Positions 49,568 to 61,400 of a stretch of DNA of 64,000 nucleotides are shown one piece after another (positions within the stretch are counted from its first letter, which is position 1; each line of letters opens with the position of its first letter). This DNA comes from Pycnopodia helianthoides (Eukaryota; Echinodermata; Asteroidea; Forcipulatida; Asteriidae): NCBI GenBank assembly GCA_032158295.1, contig CM063258.1, forward strand, positions 16,901,703 to 16,965,702. The letters are read 5' to 3'. The position numbers and the translations under genes are program-made. The notes under the pieces are model-generated. The model saw nothing but the letters and a program-made list of their open reading frames with translations, made no database searches and was not told where the DNA came from.

Positions 49568-49986
49568 TTAAAGGTAGGGTCATAGTTTGGGTTTTGTCGA
49601 CGTAATGCTGATTTATAGGTCAAATTATCAACGAAGATACAATAAAAGTCACCCGTGAAATTTTCAGCTGAAAACAGCGTCTTACTTGTTGAGAAAACAG
49701 AAAAAAAACCTGTCACGGTATTTTCATTAGGAATGTCGAACCCATCTACATTTAGCGCGGTGACATCGGTTACCAACTGCATCTCTGGCCATAGCATGCA
49801 CAAACGGACACTACGAAAATGTGAATTTCCCCCAAAAGCCTGCAGGTGATCTTTGAAATTGATTTCTTATCAACGGGGGCACTTCAGATGAAATCATTTT
49901 GCAGGATACTTACTACCATAATATAGTCGGACAAAATTTATGCACATTTTTTCAGGGTCATTACCAAGGTATGACCCTACCTTTAA
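49568..49986. mobile_element. TTAA-flanked MITE 1
   Basis: TTAAAGGTAGGGTCATA (49568-49584) is inverted exactly at 49970-49986. TTAA at both ends fits piggyBac-type target duplication. No transposase frame; the open frame at 49655-49849 shows no known motifs. Confidence 0.65.
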
Positions 49987-50325
49987 AGGTAGTACGCTTT
50001 CGGTAACAGCTCAAAATCAGTGTCCCCATTTTGTTTGTTTCAACATATGCATGAACAAACAAACCTGTGAAAGTTTATGCTCAATTGGTCGTCGAGGTCA
50101 CGAGATAGTGAAAAAGAGACCTAATGTGTTTTTTCAAACATCTAGGTTTTTATCACGCGTGATAAAAACTATTGTTTTACTAATTTCTCAGAAACGATAG
50201 CATTTTAGGCAGAAATATTTTAAGGAATCCTTTCTACCATTACTTACTTTAAATCATGTAAGTTGTGTGTGAATCTGTGAACAGTTGTGTTTTTCGATCT
50301 TACCAATAGTGTACAGGGCCTTTAA
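49983..50325. mobile_element. TTAA-flanked MITE 2, sharing a TTAA with MITE 1
   Basis: The left end TTAAAGGTAGTACGCTTTCG and the inverted right end (TTAAAGGCCCTGTACACTAT as reverse complement) are related. At its middle is a perfect 24-bp palindrome (50146-50169, core ATCACGCGTGAT). It resembles an abundant TTAA element I recall from echinoderm genomes. Confidence 0.55.
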
Positions 50326-51674
50326 GCGTGAATTGGGCTTTATTGTCAAGCATTGTCCATATGTTGAAATGGAAATTAATATTTTAGATTACCTTTAAAA
50401 ACATTTGTATAAAGGAGACATACAAACTTGTTTTGTGCCGTTAAAGATTGTAGATTTTGATGTGACGTGACTTTGACTTTAGTTTACATTCCACTCACTG
50501 GCATTTTCCTTGAGCTTATAGTATGCACCCTATTCACGCACAGGTGAATAAATAAAACTGTATTATCATTTGGTTTCGTTGTCAATGATTGTTTACTCTT
50601 CTAACAGGTCAGTTTTATCTGGTATCCTGTGTCATATTAAGACATTCAAGGTTAAACCATTAGAAAGCCAAATTGGTTGGAAGGAAATGCATTGCCCTTT
50701 CCCATACAACTGAGCAAATTAGGAAACAAGTTTTGTAAAATCACTCTCTCTGAAATATTGATTTGGTGGTGGTGGAGGATCGAAGGTTGGTAGCAGTGGT
50801 GGCTCTATGGGGTATTGGGGGGGGGGGTGTACGAGGGGCATTCCCCACAGTTACTTTATTTCTCCCCCATCCCTAATTTCCAGCCGATTTCCACACCTCA
50901 GTTTTCCCCGATGGCTGCAATTGAATTTAACCCCAAACCATTGCACACATTAATGCAATTATGTTTGCGTCACACCAGCTCAAGAATAATGATGGTGTAA
51001 GTCTTTCATTGTGCTTAGTCAATGCGTTTTTAGCAGCACAACATTACATTCAAAACTAACGTTTCACCCCCCTTTAAATTTAAGCTTTCCCCTTCCCCTC
51101 CCAAGACTAACAGGTCCGGCACCACCAGTAGACAGGATAAGGTTGTGACTCGCTGGAACATTTGGATTGTTCTGATTTATGGATTGTTGGACTTTCAGAG
51201 GTCCATTCATTTCGCATAATTTGTGCGGCAACGTATTATACTATACATATTTACACACTCAATATTAACAGCAGCCTCGTCTGCCGTCAAAATATATACT
51301 AGCAACGCTTTAATTACTGCTTTCCTTGCTCCATGATTTATTCCAACTGGTTGTTGAGCTAACTACAACCTTGATTTCATTGAAAGAACTAACTGCAACC
51401 GTGATTTTATTGAAAGAGAAGAAAAGGTTCTCAAATTTCACAGTAGGCTCTCAGTGTTTAGAGTGCATTCAACTATAAACTACAGGTCTCTTCTGTAGCT
51501 CCGTTTATATACAGTTTGCTATGTTGGCAGTTTCGGCAAACTTTGCAGTAAACTCGATTAACACTCCATGTGGCCTCATAACATTGGTAACGGTTCCATT
51601 GGGCTATGAATCGAACGAGCTTGTTATCTACAAACCTGTCAAGAGAAGTTTAGTAGATTATTCTTGGTGTTGTA
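50326..51674. other. Non-coding DNA and possible promoter of exon C
   Basis: It includes a G-run patch at 50762-50830 (GGTGGTGGTGG, then 11 G). TTTATATA at 51504 followed by CAGTTT at about 51530 could be the core promoter for the exon at 51675. Confidence 0.3.
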
Positions 51675-51884
51675 ATGAGGCGCAGTGTATCAGCTAGGAT
51701 TAAGAGACTATCCCAAACAGATGAGGATGAAATATTACTAGTTCCGACAGTGGGAAGAAGAAAGAGTTCAATCCGCAATGAATTACCGAAACAGAATGTG
51801 TCTTTTTCTTTGCCGAATCCTAAGGGACTCATGAAGACGAGAATTATTGAAAAGAAAGTTATTGAGAAGGAGGAGGAAACAAAG
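51675..51884 (+). CDS. Candidate first coding exon C (70 codons, phase 0)
   Basis: ATG opens MRRSVSARIKRLSQTDEDEI, continues LLVPTVGRRKSSIRNELPKQ and NVSFSLPNPKGLMKTRIIEK, and ends KVIEKEEETK at AAG|GTAGGC. TAG lies in frame 21 nt upstream. It is the longest of the candidates and is charged, with basophilic-kinase-type sites (RRSVS, RRKSS) and a final E/K-rich helix. Such low-hydrophobicity peptides are common as alternative N-termini. TATA-like sequence lies about 170 bp upstream. No family recognised. Confidence 0.6.
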
Positions 51885-54354
51885 GTAGGCCCTAAAATTT
51901 AAGTTAAGTGCATTATCAGCATGGAAAGCACGGGGTGGCTGGAGGTGGTGGGTGCTTTGAACTTAGACCAATCGCTCGTTGATTTTGTTGACATGTTTAG
52001 GGTCTAATTTTCTGAAGATTTCAATTCTAACATCTTTTATTTAGTAAATAAGATACTGAAGAAACATGTAAAAATAAATATTACCGCATGTAAATGCCTT
52101 TTAATATGTTTTAAGGCACCTGTATATACATGGAAAAACATGAAGTTTTTCAATAGAGGGTGACGCAAAACTACATGAACACCGTTGATTAATGGCAACA
52201 AACTATTTGGTTCAATGCATAATTTATATGAAGGCTTACCTTTCGTCTGGATATTTTGTAACCTATTCACGACTAAACCAAGGCTTAGCTGCCCCCCAGA
52301 TTATCAATACATTGGCTGGCTGATGAGTTTCGCCAACGCTAAAATAATTTTTACCGTAAACTAATGAAAAAACAGGGTCTCGTATCGAATCGATTTCAGT
52401 ACCCCCCTAAAAGGACTTAATCATGCATGCATGTGTAGTAACAAAACATTATCTGCATCCGCGTATAGCAAAACATTTTCCGCATGGTGAACTTGTTTCT
52501 ACTGGAGGTATTTTTCAACACAGACTCATTCTTACCGTGGGTCCTTTCTCTATGTTCTTACAATGCACTTTAAGAGTAACAGTTTTAAAACTATTAAGCT
52601 GACGACACTATAGCAATGCATTGACTATGTAATCCCGTCACTTGGATTTATGCCATCACTCATGATAATGTTATTGTTCTAGTACCAGACCAACATCTAG
52701 GTAATGGTTATACGTTTATTCCACACCAAAGAGTTTCACGGGTCTCACAGTTTTCATAACATCTTTGGATAAGAATAGGCTTTTGAAACAACTTGAGGTA
52801 AGAATGGCGATAAATAAACATCATCTTGAAATTCAGCTTAAACAAGGCTTATATGGAGCAAATGACGTTGGGAAAACTATTGTATCTGTGTGTACATGGA
52901 GGAATAACCTCCATGTTGTGTATAACCGTTTGAAATCACAAACCATTATAATAAATGTTAAGCTAAATGATGTAGCTCATTCTCTTTGAGAAAGACAATT
53001 TCCCTCTAAAGAATTAATCACTGTCAGAAAGGCATAAGACATAAATTCAAAGTAAACGTCACTTTATGTATATTTAAATATGAAAACCCCCACAACCAAC
53101 CCTAGATAATATAATCTGCTGTAAATTGAGTTCATTCTATTGTAACCATGGTTGCTGTTATCTACCAGTATTTATTTTTGTCAGTGCAGATGACAAATTT
53201 GCAGTTTCCAAATGTCACGTATTATCTTCAAACATGTTTTCGCCATGATCCATTGATTACTGATCATTACAAAGTGCCCAACAGTCTAAAGTGTCAACAA
53301 ACAGAATTCTTTTATTAGTTAATATTTCACAGTGAATAACAGGGTTCGGCAATAGGTATGTAATCCATCCACTCCAGGAACATACAGAACAGGTGTTGAA
53401 CTGTCATCTAGTAAATAGCTAGAAAATCAAATTGTCTTTTTTTTAAAGGAGTTTTTGAAAGAGAAAAGGAAAATGAAACCATATATTCAAGTGATTTTGA
53501 CAGATTTTCTTGTATATTTTTTACAGTTTATTTGACTTCATGATCCCTCCTTTCAGTAAAGCGTAGATTAAGTTTTTGCTTCAGGGTCAAAACACTTTCT
53601 GCTCCCCCTGTGAAAAGTGGATTCTGCAGACTAAATTGCACCTGTACACTCTGGTATTTTGCTGCCATTTTTAAATTGATTTCTGACGTTCCCTGCTGTC
53701 GAATTGATTAATTTATTTCGTATTAAAATGGATGAGATTTCTAGGAGATGTCGATGGTTGGGATTGTTTGATTTATAATGTCACCTTACAGTTTGTAGAA
53801 TGAGGTTAATATTTCCAATACCACAGTCTCACGTTTTCATGGCAGTTACCTTGTCGATGTGAACTATGAAATATTATAGTAGCCGACTTGTGCATCATTA
53901 TAAAACAAAATTTTCAAAGAAAATATTATTCAATTTGTAAATAATTAACTTAAATATATTGTAGGCCTATGTGTTCTTTTATTTATTAATAGCCTACTGT
54001 AGTGCGTAATACCTCATATTGTGGACTTCCTAACCTTTGAGGGAATGAACTTATATCGTACCAGAATGTTTCCCAACCTTTATTAAAAAACTGAACGTTG
54101 CTGTACTTGGCCTACTTTTTTTTTAATAACACTGACCATTTTCGTATGAAATAACTCTTACGATTTACCCTCGGACGTCCTTGTAAAACGCAAAATTTAT
54201 ATAGTTGATCGTTAATTGTAGATTGTTGACCGTTGATCGTTGCCAAACTTAGTAAAATAATAGATATACAAACAATTAGTAAATGGCTTGACGTTTCGAG
54301 CCGATAGCAGAGTCTTTCTCGGGAGGCAAACAAATCAATTAAAGATGCAATTTT
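51885..54354. other. Non-coding DNA
   Basis: A frame ending at GAG|GTAAGA (52797) has no in-frame ATG. A 9-bp-stem hairpin lies at 52894-52916. Nothing else recognised. Confidence 0.4.
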
Positions 54355-54645
54355 AATTTTAATTGAAATACGAAAACAATATTACACTAATGTGAATTTT
54401 ATCGTTACCAACCCAAGTAAAGTAAAGTTGATATTATATTATCATCTGAAACGATACCATACTGACTTTTATCGTTTCCAGCCAAATTAAAGTAACAGTG
54501 ATTTTTTAATATCGACTGAAATAAGAAAAAGATAACATACCAAGTGAATCATATCGTTTCTAACTCAAGTAAAATTAACGATGCCTTTTTTTAAACGTCG
54601 ATTGAATAATTATCAGAAAACGATAGCATACAATGTGACGTTTAT
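54355..54645 (+). repeat. Degenerate 70-80-bp tandem repeat
   Basis: Three to four diverged units around TATCGTTTCCAACCCAAGTA, then AAGTAAA, then ATCGA-TGAAATA. The boxes start at 54400, 54470 and 54551. Confidence 0.7.
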
Positions 54646-54759
54646 CCAGTCCTTGAATATACTATTACAAATGCGATCCTCACAGAGGAATTCTAATTGG
54701 AAAAGAATGAGCGTAATTTGATTGGGTTTTGAAGTAATAGCTGTTGACATTCCAGCAGG

Positions 54760-54777
54760 ATTGGCCACAATATAAAA
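54760..54777 (+). promoter_or_regulatory. Inverted CCAAT box plus TATAAAA upstream of exon D
   Basis: ATTGG at 54760 and TATAAAA at 54771 lie about 215 bp before the ATG at 54986. A start near 54800 would give a 5' UTR of about 185 nt. Confidence 0.4.
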
Positions 54778-54985
54778 CTAACTCGAAGAACGCCCCTCGC
54801 AAACGTCACCACCTGCACGAATTTCCGCAAAGTTGATTGGAACACTAGCTCTTATTCTGTTATTAGACTTTCTCTGTAAAGGAACTACTATTTTGATCGG
54901 GGTAGTTTTATCCAGATAACCGATGCTGTTATCGAATTGATATGTAATTGCGAAAACTTGTTGAATAAACTGACCAGGATTGCAC

Positions 54986-55060
54986 ATGGCTTCATTTGGT
55001 GCGAAAGACCCACTGCTTCAGCCATTGCCACAGGATGCTTTTCCCCCAAAGGTATCAACG
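54986..55060 (+). CDS. Candidate first coding exon D (25 codons, phase 0)
   Basis: ATG with G at +4 opens MASFGAKDPLLQPLPQDAFP and PKVST, then a consensus GTGAGT. TGA is in frame 15 nt upstream. TATAAAA and an inverted CCAAT lie at a suitable distance. The peptide is short and proline-rich and is not recognised. Same strand and phase as exons A, B, C and E. Confidence 0.55.
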
Positions 55061-55284
55061 GTGAGTTGTGTTACAGATTTGATAAAGTATTGGTGATAGT
55101 AATTAAACATGGAATCGTGGATCTGTCCTCTACATGTTATGTTGTGCTCTTAATAATGTCAAATTATATAAATATACTAGAGACAACATAATTGTAATCA
55201 ATGACTCGTTTGTTCAAAGACTTGTTGGACGTAATCCACTTGGTTTGTCATGTGTGGTAAATGATTTTAAATTGGAAGTCTACG

Positions 55285-56190
55285 GGTCTGAACAATGATG
55301 TGTTGATTTCGAAATATTTGAATGGATGGTCTTATCAATGATGTGTTGAATTATACATTTTTTAATCGATGGGTTGATCAATGATGGTTGATTTACAAAT
55401 ATTTGAATCGATGGTCTGATCAATGATGTGTTGATTTGGAAGTATTTGAATTTATGGTCTGATGTTGATTTAGAAATATTTGAATCGATGGTCTGATCAA
55501 TGATGGTTGATTTACATATATTTGATACGATGGTCTGATCAACGATGTGTTGAATTGGAAGTATTTGAATCGATGGTCTGATAAATGGTGTGTTAATTAA
55601 CAAATATTTGAATCTATGGTCTAATCAATGATGTGTTGATTTGGAAGTATTTTACTCGATGGTCTGATCAGTGATATGTTGATTTAAAAATAATTGAATC
55701 TATGGTCTGATCAATGATGGTTGATTTGAAAATATTTGAATCGATGGTCTGATCGATGATGTGTTGATTTGGAAGTGTTGATTTGGAAGTATTTGAATCG
55801 ATGGTCTGATCAATGGTGTGTTGATTTAGACATTTGAATCGATAGTTTGATCAATGGTGTGTTGATTTAGAAATATTTGAATCTATGTTCTGATCAATTA
55901 TTTGCTGATCTAGAAGTATTTAAGTCTATGTTCTTACCAACGATTCGTTGATTTATAAATATTTAATATACGTTTTGATCTCTTCTGTATTTGAGTTCGT
56001 CCAGGTCTGATCAGTGATTTGTTGATTTATATAAGTATTCGAGTTCATACCAGGTCTGATCAGTGACAGAGTTGTCTGGTTGTCTGTTATTTAGGATTAT
56101 TTGAGTCCATACCAGGTCTGTTCAGTGTTGTATTGATTTAGAAGTATTTGAGTTCATACCAGGTCTGATCAGTGATCTTTTAACCCAAAC
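55285..56190 (+). repeat. 43-bp minisatellite, left part
   Basis: Unit GGTCTGATCAATGATGTGTT, GATTTGGAAGTATTTGAATC, GAT. Toward the right it drifts to GAGTTCATACCAGGTCTGAT CAGTGAT. The array resumes after the telomere-like tract and the MITEs. Confidence 0.9.
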
Positions 56191-56285
56191 CCTATAACCC
56201 TTCCCCTAACCCTTCCCCCAACCCTATCCCTAACCCTAACCCTACCCCTTCCCCTACCCCTATCTACCCGTACCCGTACCCCTAC
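56187..56285 (+). repeat. Degenerate interstitial telomere-like tract
   Basis: About 100 bp of C-rich repeats with CCCTAACCCTAACCCTA at the centre and CCCTTCCCC, TACCCGTACCC variants around it. This is the C strand of TTAGGG, the usual animal telomere repeat. Confidence 0.75.
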
Positions 56286-56369
56286 AGCTACCATAGAACG
56301 TGCACGATGGTTGTGGTTCGTGGTTTAGCTTCATATGTCTGTTTGGTTATATATCTCGTGTAAGTGAAG

Positions 56370-56497
56370 AATGCCTAGTAACGTGAACTAAGCACGCGCA
56401 CAAGCAAACATTCCCTGCTAACCTGTGAAATACGCTTGACGTAAGCGCGAAATTCCCTGCTTCCGTAAGCGTCGATTCTTTGTTTACGGTAAGCAGA
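56370..56497. repeat. Related TAAGCA-rich repeat fragment
   Basis: ACTAAGCACGCGCACAAGC, then CGTAAGCGCGAAATTCCCTG, then TTACGGTAAGCAGAGCC abuts the next MITE. It resembles the inner part of a longer relative of the same family. Confidence 0.45.
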
Positions 56498-56669
56498 GCC
56501 ATCATAAAGCCTGTAAGCACAAAACATTGCTAAGCACATAAAAATAATGCTTACTAGCCACATTCCATAAAGTTTACATTGTTGTGACTGGTGTCCCATT
56601 AATTTTTTGCTTAGCAAAGAAATTTGTTAAGCAGTATTTTCTGCTAAACAGCTTTATGAAATTGGGCCG
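56498..56669 (+). mobile_element. GGGCCCAATTTC-ended MITE, copy 2 (5' end damaged)
   Basis: It starts CATAAAGCCTGTAAGCACAA without a clean GGGCCCAATT end and finishes CAGCTTTATGAAATTGGGCC, directly followed by AGGTCTGATCAGTGATG of the minisatellite. Confidence 0.75.
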
Positions 56670-57003
56670 AGGTCTGATCAGTGATGTGGTGATTAAGAAG
56701 CATTTGAGTCCATACCTGGGCCCAATTTCATAAAGCTGTTTAGCAGAAAATAGTGCTTAACACATTTCTTTGCTAAGCAAAAAATGAGTAGGGTACCAGT
56801 CGCAACAATGTAAACTTTATGGAATGTTGCCTGGTAGCCAGTTTCTGTTAAGCAATATTTGAATGTGCTTCGCATTTTTGTTCGTGCTTACAGGCTTTAT
56901 GAAATTGGGCCCAGGTCTGATCAGTGATGTTTTTATTTGGAAGAATTTGAGTCCATAAGGCCTGATCAGTGATGTGTTTATTTAGAAGCATTTGAGTTCA
57001 TAG
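56670..57003 (+). repeat. 43-bp minisatellite, right part (interrupted by MITE copy 3)
   Basis: Repeats of AGGTCTGATCAGTGATGTG with AAGCATTTGAGTCCATA. The MITE at 56717-56913 is inserted in it. Confidence 0.75.
56717..56913 (-). mobile_element. GGGCCCAATTTC-ended MITE, copy 3 (intact ends)
   Basis: TGGGCCCAATTTCATAAAGC and its perfect inverse bound 197 bp. It lies inverted to copy 2, 47 bp away, so both could fold together. It sits within the unit CATACC-AGGTCTGATC, whose uninterrupted form is seen at 56047, 56108 and 56156. Confidence 0.85.
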
Positions 57004-60000
57004 TGTATGATTACTTACCAAGTGAATCCCTTCACATTCCTCGGTGATGTCAATGTGTAATTATTTGTATGCACCTAGCGGAGTGATTGGAGGTTTTCTT
57101 ACATTAACACCAAGTAATGTTAATAAGGCGAGCATGCATTATTGCTGTACTGGATTGTTATTGAATTTTGAGCAAATATCAGACGTTTTCAAACATTCCC
57201 AATGCTATACAGAAGGGTACTGGTAGCAGCAGTTTGACAAAATTATAAACTAAGCTGTTTCAAAACGTTGGCCTTTTTAATTTTGCAAATGTTGCTTACG
57301 GTGTACTTTTTCCCACTCGTGGAATTGTGTAACCCGATAAGTCAGTAGTACAACTTTACATCGTTTACATAAGTTTAGCTTCTTTTCAAGAAGTACCTAA
57401 AACCCATATTGCAACAACGCCCTCTTTTGAACTTAACTGTTTGAAACAATAGTTGGGGTGAATCATCTGTTACACAAGTACGCCCTCTTGCGTTCTATTT
57501 GGGAAAAACTTACAATTAATAATAAACGTTTAGAAAAACAACACACGAGAATTCAATAGTAAAAGTCAAAATGACAACTACAGATTAAATGGAAGAAGAT
57601 GCGCATCTACATAATGTGAACCACTATTTTATAAATAAATAAGTTGTCCACATTTTTGTTTTTTTGTAAGTTTGACACATCTCTTTCGAAAATAATAAAT
57701 GAATAAATGAAATTCTCAAACCACATTGAATCTATGTGGACTCGATAAGTATTACAATCCACAACAATCACTTCTTGAAAATATAGTGATATATTTTATA
57801 TACAGATTTTAGGAAACATGCATGTAAGAATTGTCATGACGAACAAGTGGCGTCACCAGCCTGTTCAAAACCTTTTGACATTAGAAAATCGCAACACCGT
57901 AATTATTTCCGCTTCAATCTAAGTCAACTTCATGGGTCTTACAATCGTTTCAGCTCACAATGACGAAACTATTTCAAGCAAAAATCTCGTGTCGTATAAG
58001 TTGATTAAATTAATGCCATGACGTTAATTGTTACATCATTGACATCACTGGTCGTTAATATGCAAGAATGTACACTTTATTAAATGGTATCTAGTACACC
58101 TAAAGGTGCACTTGTTTCATCAGAGTAAACAACACTGACCAAAGTTAGATACGTATCTCTACGCTCTATTTATCCCACATAATCATAGGTCTATCCAGCC
58201 CGCTGTGATGGGGGTCAAAATCCTGCTTTCATTTCATGGTTTAGTATAGAACCACAGCCCCAGCTTGTATGATATTAATGTCTTTGGACCCAGTTTGGCC
58301 AATGACTACACAAAAGGAAGCAAACTCGAGGGTATCTCTCAGGAGGTTGGGTTAACCCACCTTCTCCGGTCAAATAATCAATCTGAATATGCAGATAACC
58401 ATTAAAAACAAATTAAAGATACTTTGACCATGCTTTGACCACGGAAAGAAAGGACCATCCATATACACACCTGGTGCTAGCAGCATGTGACCAACCGTAC
58501 CGTGAAACTCAAATTAACAACCTGCTAACTTGTCGTCTTCTACGGTCAATGAGCATTAGGTCCCTTGCGTATTTTGTTGGATTAAAAATAAATACATATT
58601 ACAGCCCCGTTTGGCTCGGAAAAGACGTGGTATAAGACAAGACTTATCATCAGACACGGTTGGTTGATTGTCAAGAAGTTTCATTATGGCAGGTTGTTGA
58701 CAAGCTTAAGTTGAGTTAAGTACTGATGGTGCTTGCACGCCATGTTACAGTACCAAGCAACTAACCCATTTCACTGTAGGTGTCAATTTGGTATTGTATT
58801 TGAAATAAATGGAGTCGTATAACTTTGAACAAAACAATTAATGGGAATGATGACTAGGATAGGATGGGTGCCCATTTAAGGACCGAAGAAACCTATCATA
58901 AACTGAAAATATTTACACTCATTGGTAGAATTGAAACAAAGCTGTGTAACGTAACGTACGTCCAAAAAACCCATCCCAAGTACATGGCGACGTGTTTTAA
59001 GAAAATCGCGTGCAGAGTTGAACTACTTCAAGCTCGTGTTGATTCGGGGTCTGCTGAGTGCTTACCATTTCATCATTACCATTTTACTAGTTTTATTCAT
59101 TACTTCTTGAAAACGAAACAAAATTACATATGCCTGCAGAGTGCAGTTGTAGGAATAGGCACGTAGGAAGGAAGTTTTAACAAGGAAGCCAGATTACATA
59201 ATTGTAAACAGAGTCCTAACTGGGAAAAATGTAGGATGGTGGCTTCAATGTGAGACTGAATTGCGAGCCCCAAGTGCAAATTAAGCCAGTGTGGCGTGGG
59301 GTCCGGCGCCCGCTGAAAGGCCCCGGGACAATTTGAGGTTGTACCATGGAGGAAGGATGCTCTCTGGTGCAATCTAGGCCATTTCAGAGAAACAATTTTT
59401 ACCCTTTAAAATTCATCATATATAGAAGGCTTTAAAAGTAGGAATGTGTGCAAAAAAGATTTATCGAAATGTGTGGTTTTGACGGATTCGTCACTTCATC
59501 ACAATTTATATTGACATTACCCTGAACCAACAAAAAAGCTCATATCATTGCATATGATGACGTACACATTCCGGTCATCTAGCGGATCAGTTCCGACTAT
59601 ACGCTTCCCATGGGCTTTTCCGTTCTAATCCCTCAACGTGTTTTTACTGATATTTGGACGATGGGTAGGAACTTAACGTGTAGACAAACGGAGGTTCAAA
59701 ATGGCATTGAGGCGTGACACATACGTGATGATGCTCACGCGCCCTGTAGAATTCCCAATGGTTTTCACACGTGGGATAATGAAAACACTGACCAAGACAT
59801 CTGCGACTTAATTCAGCAGTTTCTTATCTTCTCTCTCGTCGTGGTTCCGTGTGTCTAAGTTAACCATTTTCTTAATAATATTATGGGTGACGTAGAGGGG
59901 TGACGTAGAGGGCTTATACAATTACAGTATTTTAATTACCGTACAAGGAGTCTCACGAACATGTCATTGAAGTCACTTCAATATCAAACATTCTCTATGA

Positions 60001-60701
60001 TCAGCTGAACTTTTCGTATGAAACTTACACAATTGCAAGATTACATGCAATGTGAAGTTGTAGAGAAGATGTGTGAAGTTTAGTCAAAAATAAAAATGTC
60101 CTTTCAATTTGTTTGATCGAGAAAGAATGAACACAGTTGGTAGGCAATATTAATAGTTTGCAATGGTAAAAGACAAAATGTTTTACCAATTGGTATATAT
60201 GTGCACTTGATTCAACTTAATAGCCTATACTAGGCACACGAGAAAAAGTCACGAGTAGTATATGCAGTGTTTGACACACTGCAGAAGTGAACCTTGCATG
60301 CGGATAAAATGTCAGCAACGCTTTTGAAACAATTACCGTATACTAATCTAATCAGTCACTCATTCAAAAAGTGTTCTTGTCAGATAAAATAAACATAAAT
60401 ATCAGTATATATCTATTAATCTAGAAACTATGTTGATTATTCCATTTGATTTATTCCATTTATAGTCTGTAAGTTACATAACATGTCAAATCACCGCAGC
60501 AAGATATAAATAAGTTTATACTAAAAATATGATGTTTAAAGTTGGCTCATATCAAAGTATTTGTTTGGCATTGAAAACATTTTAGATTGTCAGAATATTA
60601 TAGTATAGTAGACCTAATAGTTCTGACAACTATATCCATGACAACCATATCCATGTTCAAGTAATTTTCTTGTTTTGATTAAATTCAGAATAATTGAAGA
60701 G
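57004..60701. other. Non-coding stretch
   Basis: No array or element recognised. A 100-codon ATG frame at 58864-59166 shows no motif or donor and I do not call it a gene. Confidence 0.4.
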
Positions 60702-60758
60702 ATGATGATTTGCTGCCGTCGGGATCAATCATCGTATACCTATTGCTTGTGTCTTAAG
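60702..60758 (+). CDS. Weak candidate first coding exon (19 codons, phase 0)
   Basis: ATG opens MMICCRRDQSSYTYCLCLK and ends AAG|GTAAAT. The cysteine pair near the start would suit lipid attachment if real. Being short and next to a tandem array, it may be chance. Confidence 0.2.
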
Positions 60759-60767
60759 GTAAATAAA

Positions 60768-60925
60768 GTCTGAGTCCAGAGTCCAGAGTACCGAGTACAA
60801 GTACATTGAGGTCCGAGTACAAGGACATTGAGGTCCGAGTACAAGTACATTGAGGTCCGAGTACAAGGACATTGAGGTCCGAGTACAAGGACATTGAGGT
60901 CCGAGTACAAGGACATTCAGGTCCG
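60768..60925 (+). repeat. 22-bp tandem repeat
   Basis: About six units of GAGGTCCGAGTACAAGGACA TT (60808, 60830 and on). Confidence 0.9.
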
Positions 60926-61400
60926 AATACAGGGCCAAGTCCAGGTACCCTTTGGATGAGTCAGAGTCCAAAGTACCGAGACGATACACTCAGGTCCGAA
61001 TACAGGGCCAAGTCCAGGTACCCTTTGGATGAGTCAGAGTCCAAAGTACCGAGACGATACACTCAAGTCCGAATACAGGGCCAAGTCCAGGTACCCTTTG
61101 GATGAGTCAGAATCCAAAGTACCGAGACGATACACTCAGGTCCGAATACAGGGCCAAGTCCAGGTACCCTTTGGATGAGTCAGAGTCCAAAGTACCGAGA
61201 CGATACACTCAAGTCCGAATACAGGGCCAAGTCCAGGTACCCTTTGGATGAGTCAGAGTCCAAAGTACCGAGACGATACATTCAGGTCCGAACACAGGGC
61301 CAAGTCCAGGTACCCTTTGGATGAGTCAGAGTCCAAAGTACCGAGACGATACATTCAGGACCAAATACAGGGCAGAGTCCGGTAGTTAAACCCAAGCCCG
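60926..61400 (+). repeat. 73-bp tandem repeat, about six units
   Basis: Unit GTCCGAATACAGGGCCAAGT, CCAGGTACCCTTTGGATGAG, TCAGAGTCCAAAGTACCGAG, ACGATACACTCAG; period 73 (TCAGAGTCC at 60961 and 61034). The units are nearly identical, so the array is recent. Open frames in it are by-products. Confidence 0.93.

Noticed and set aside
52705..52797. Open frame ending in LDKNRLLKQLE at GAG|GTAAGA
   Set aside because: No in-frame ATG and a poor acceptor; cannot be called an internal exon without evidence.
55280..55603. 107-codon minus-strand frame
   Set aside because: It lies in the 43-bp minisatellite and has periodic sequence only.
56305..56361. Hydrophobic 18-codon frame MVVVRGLASYVCLVIYLV with a strong ATG context
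   Set aside because: The donor would be phase 2 and it sits between a telomere-like tract and transposon remains; too short to support.
58864..59166. 100-codon ATG frame
   Set aside because: Longest non-repeat frame in the desert, but with no recognisable motif or splice site; about what chance would give in 46 kb.
60729..61105. Frames with repeated LGPQCPCTRTSMS or QGQVQVPFG type peptides
   Set aside because: Encoded by the 22-bp and 73-bp arrays; not conserved proteins.
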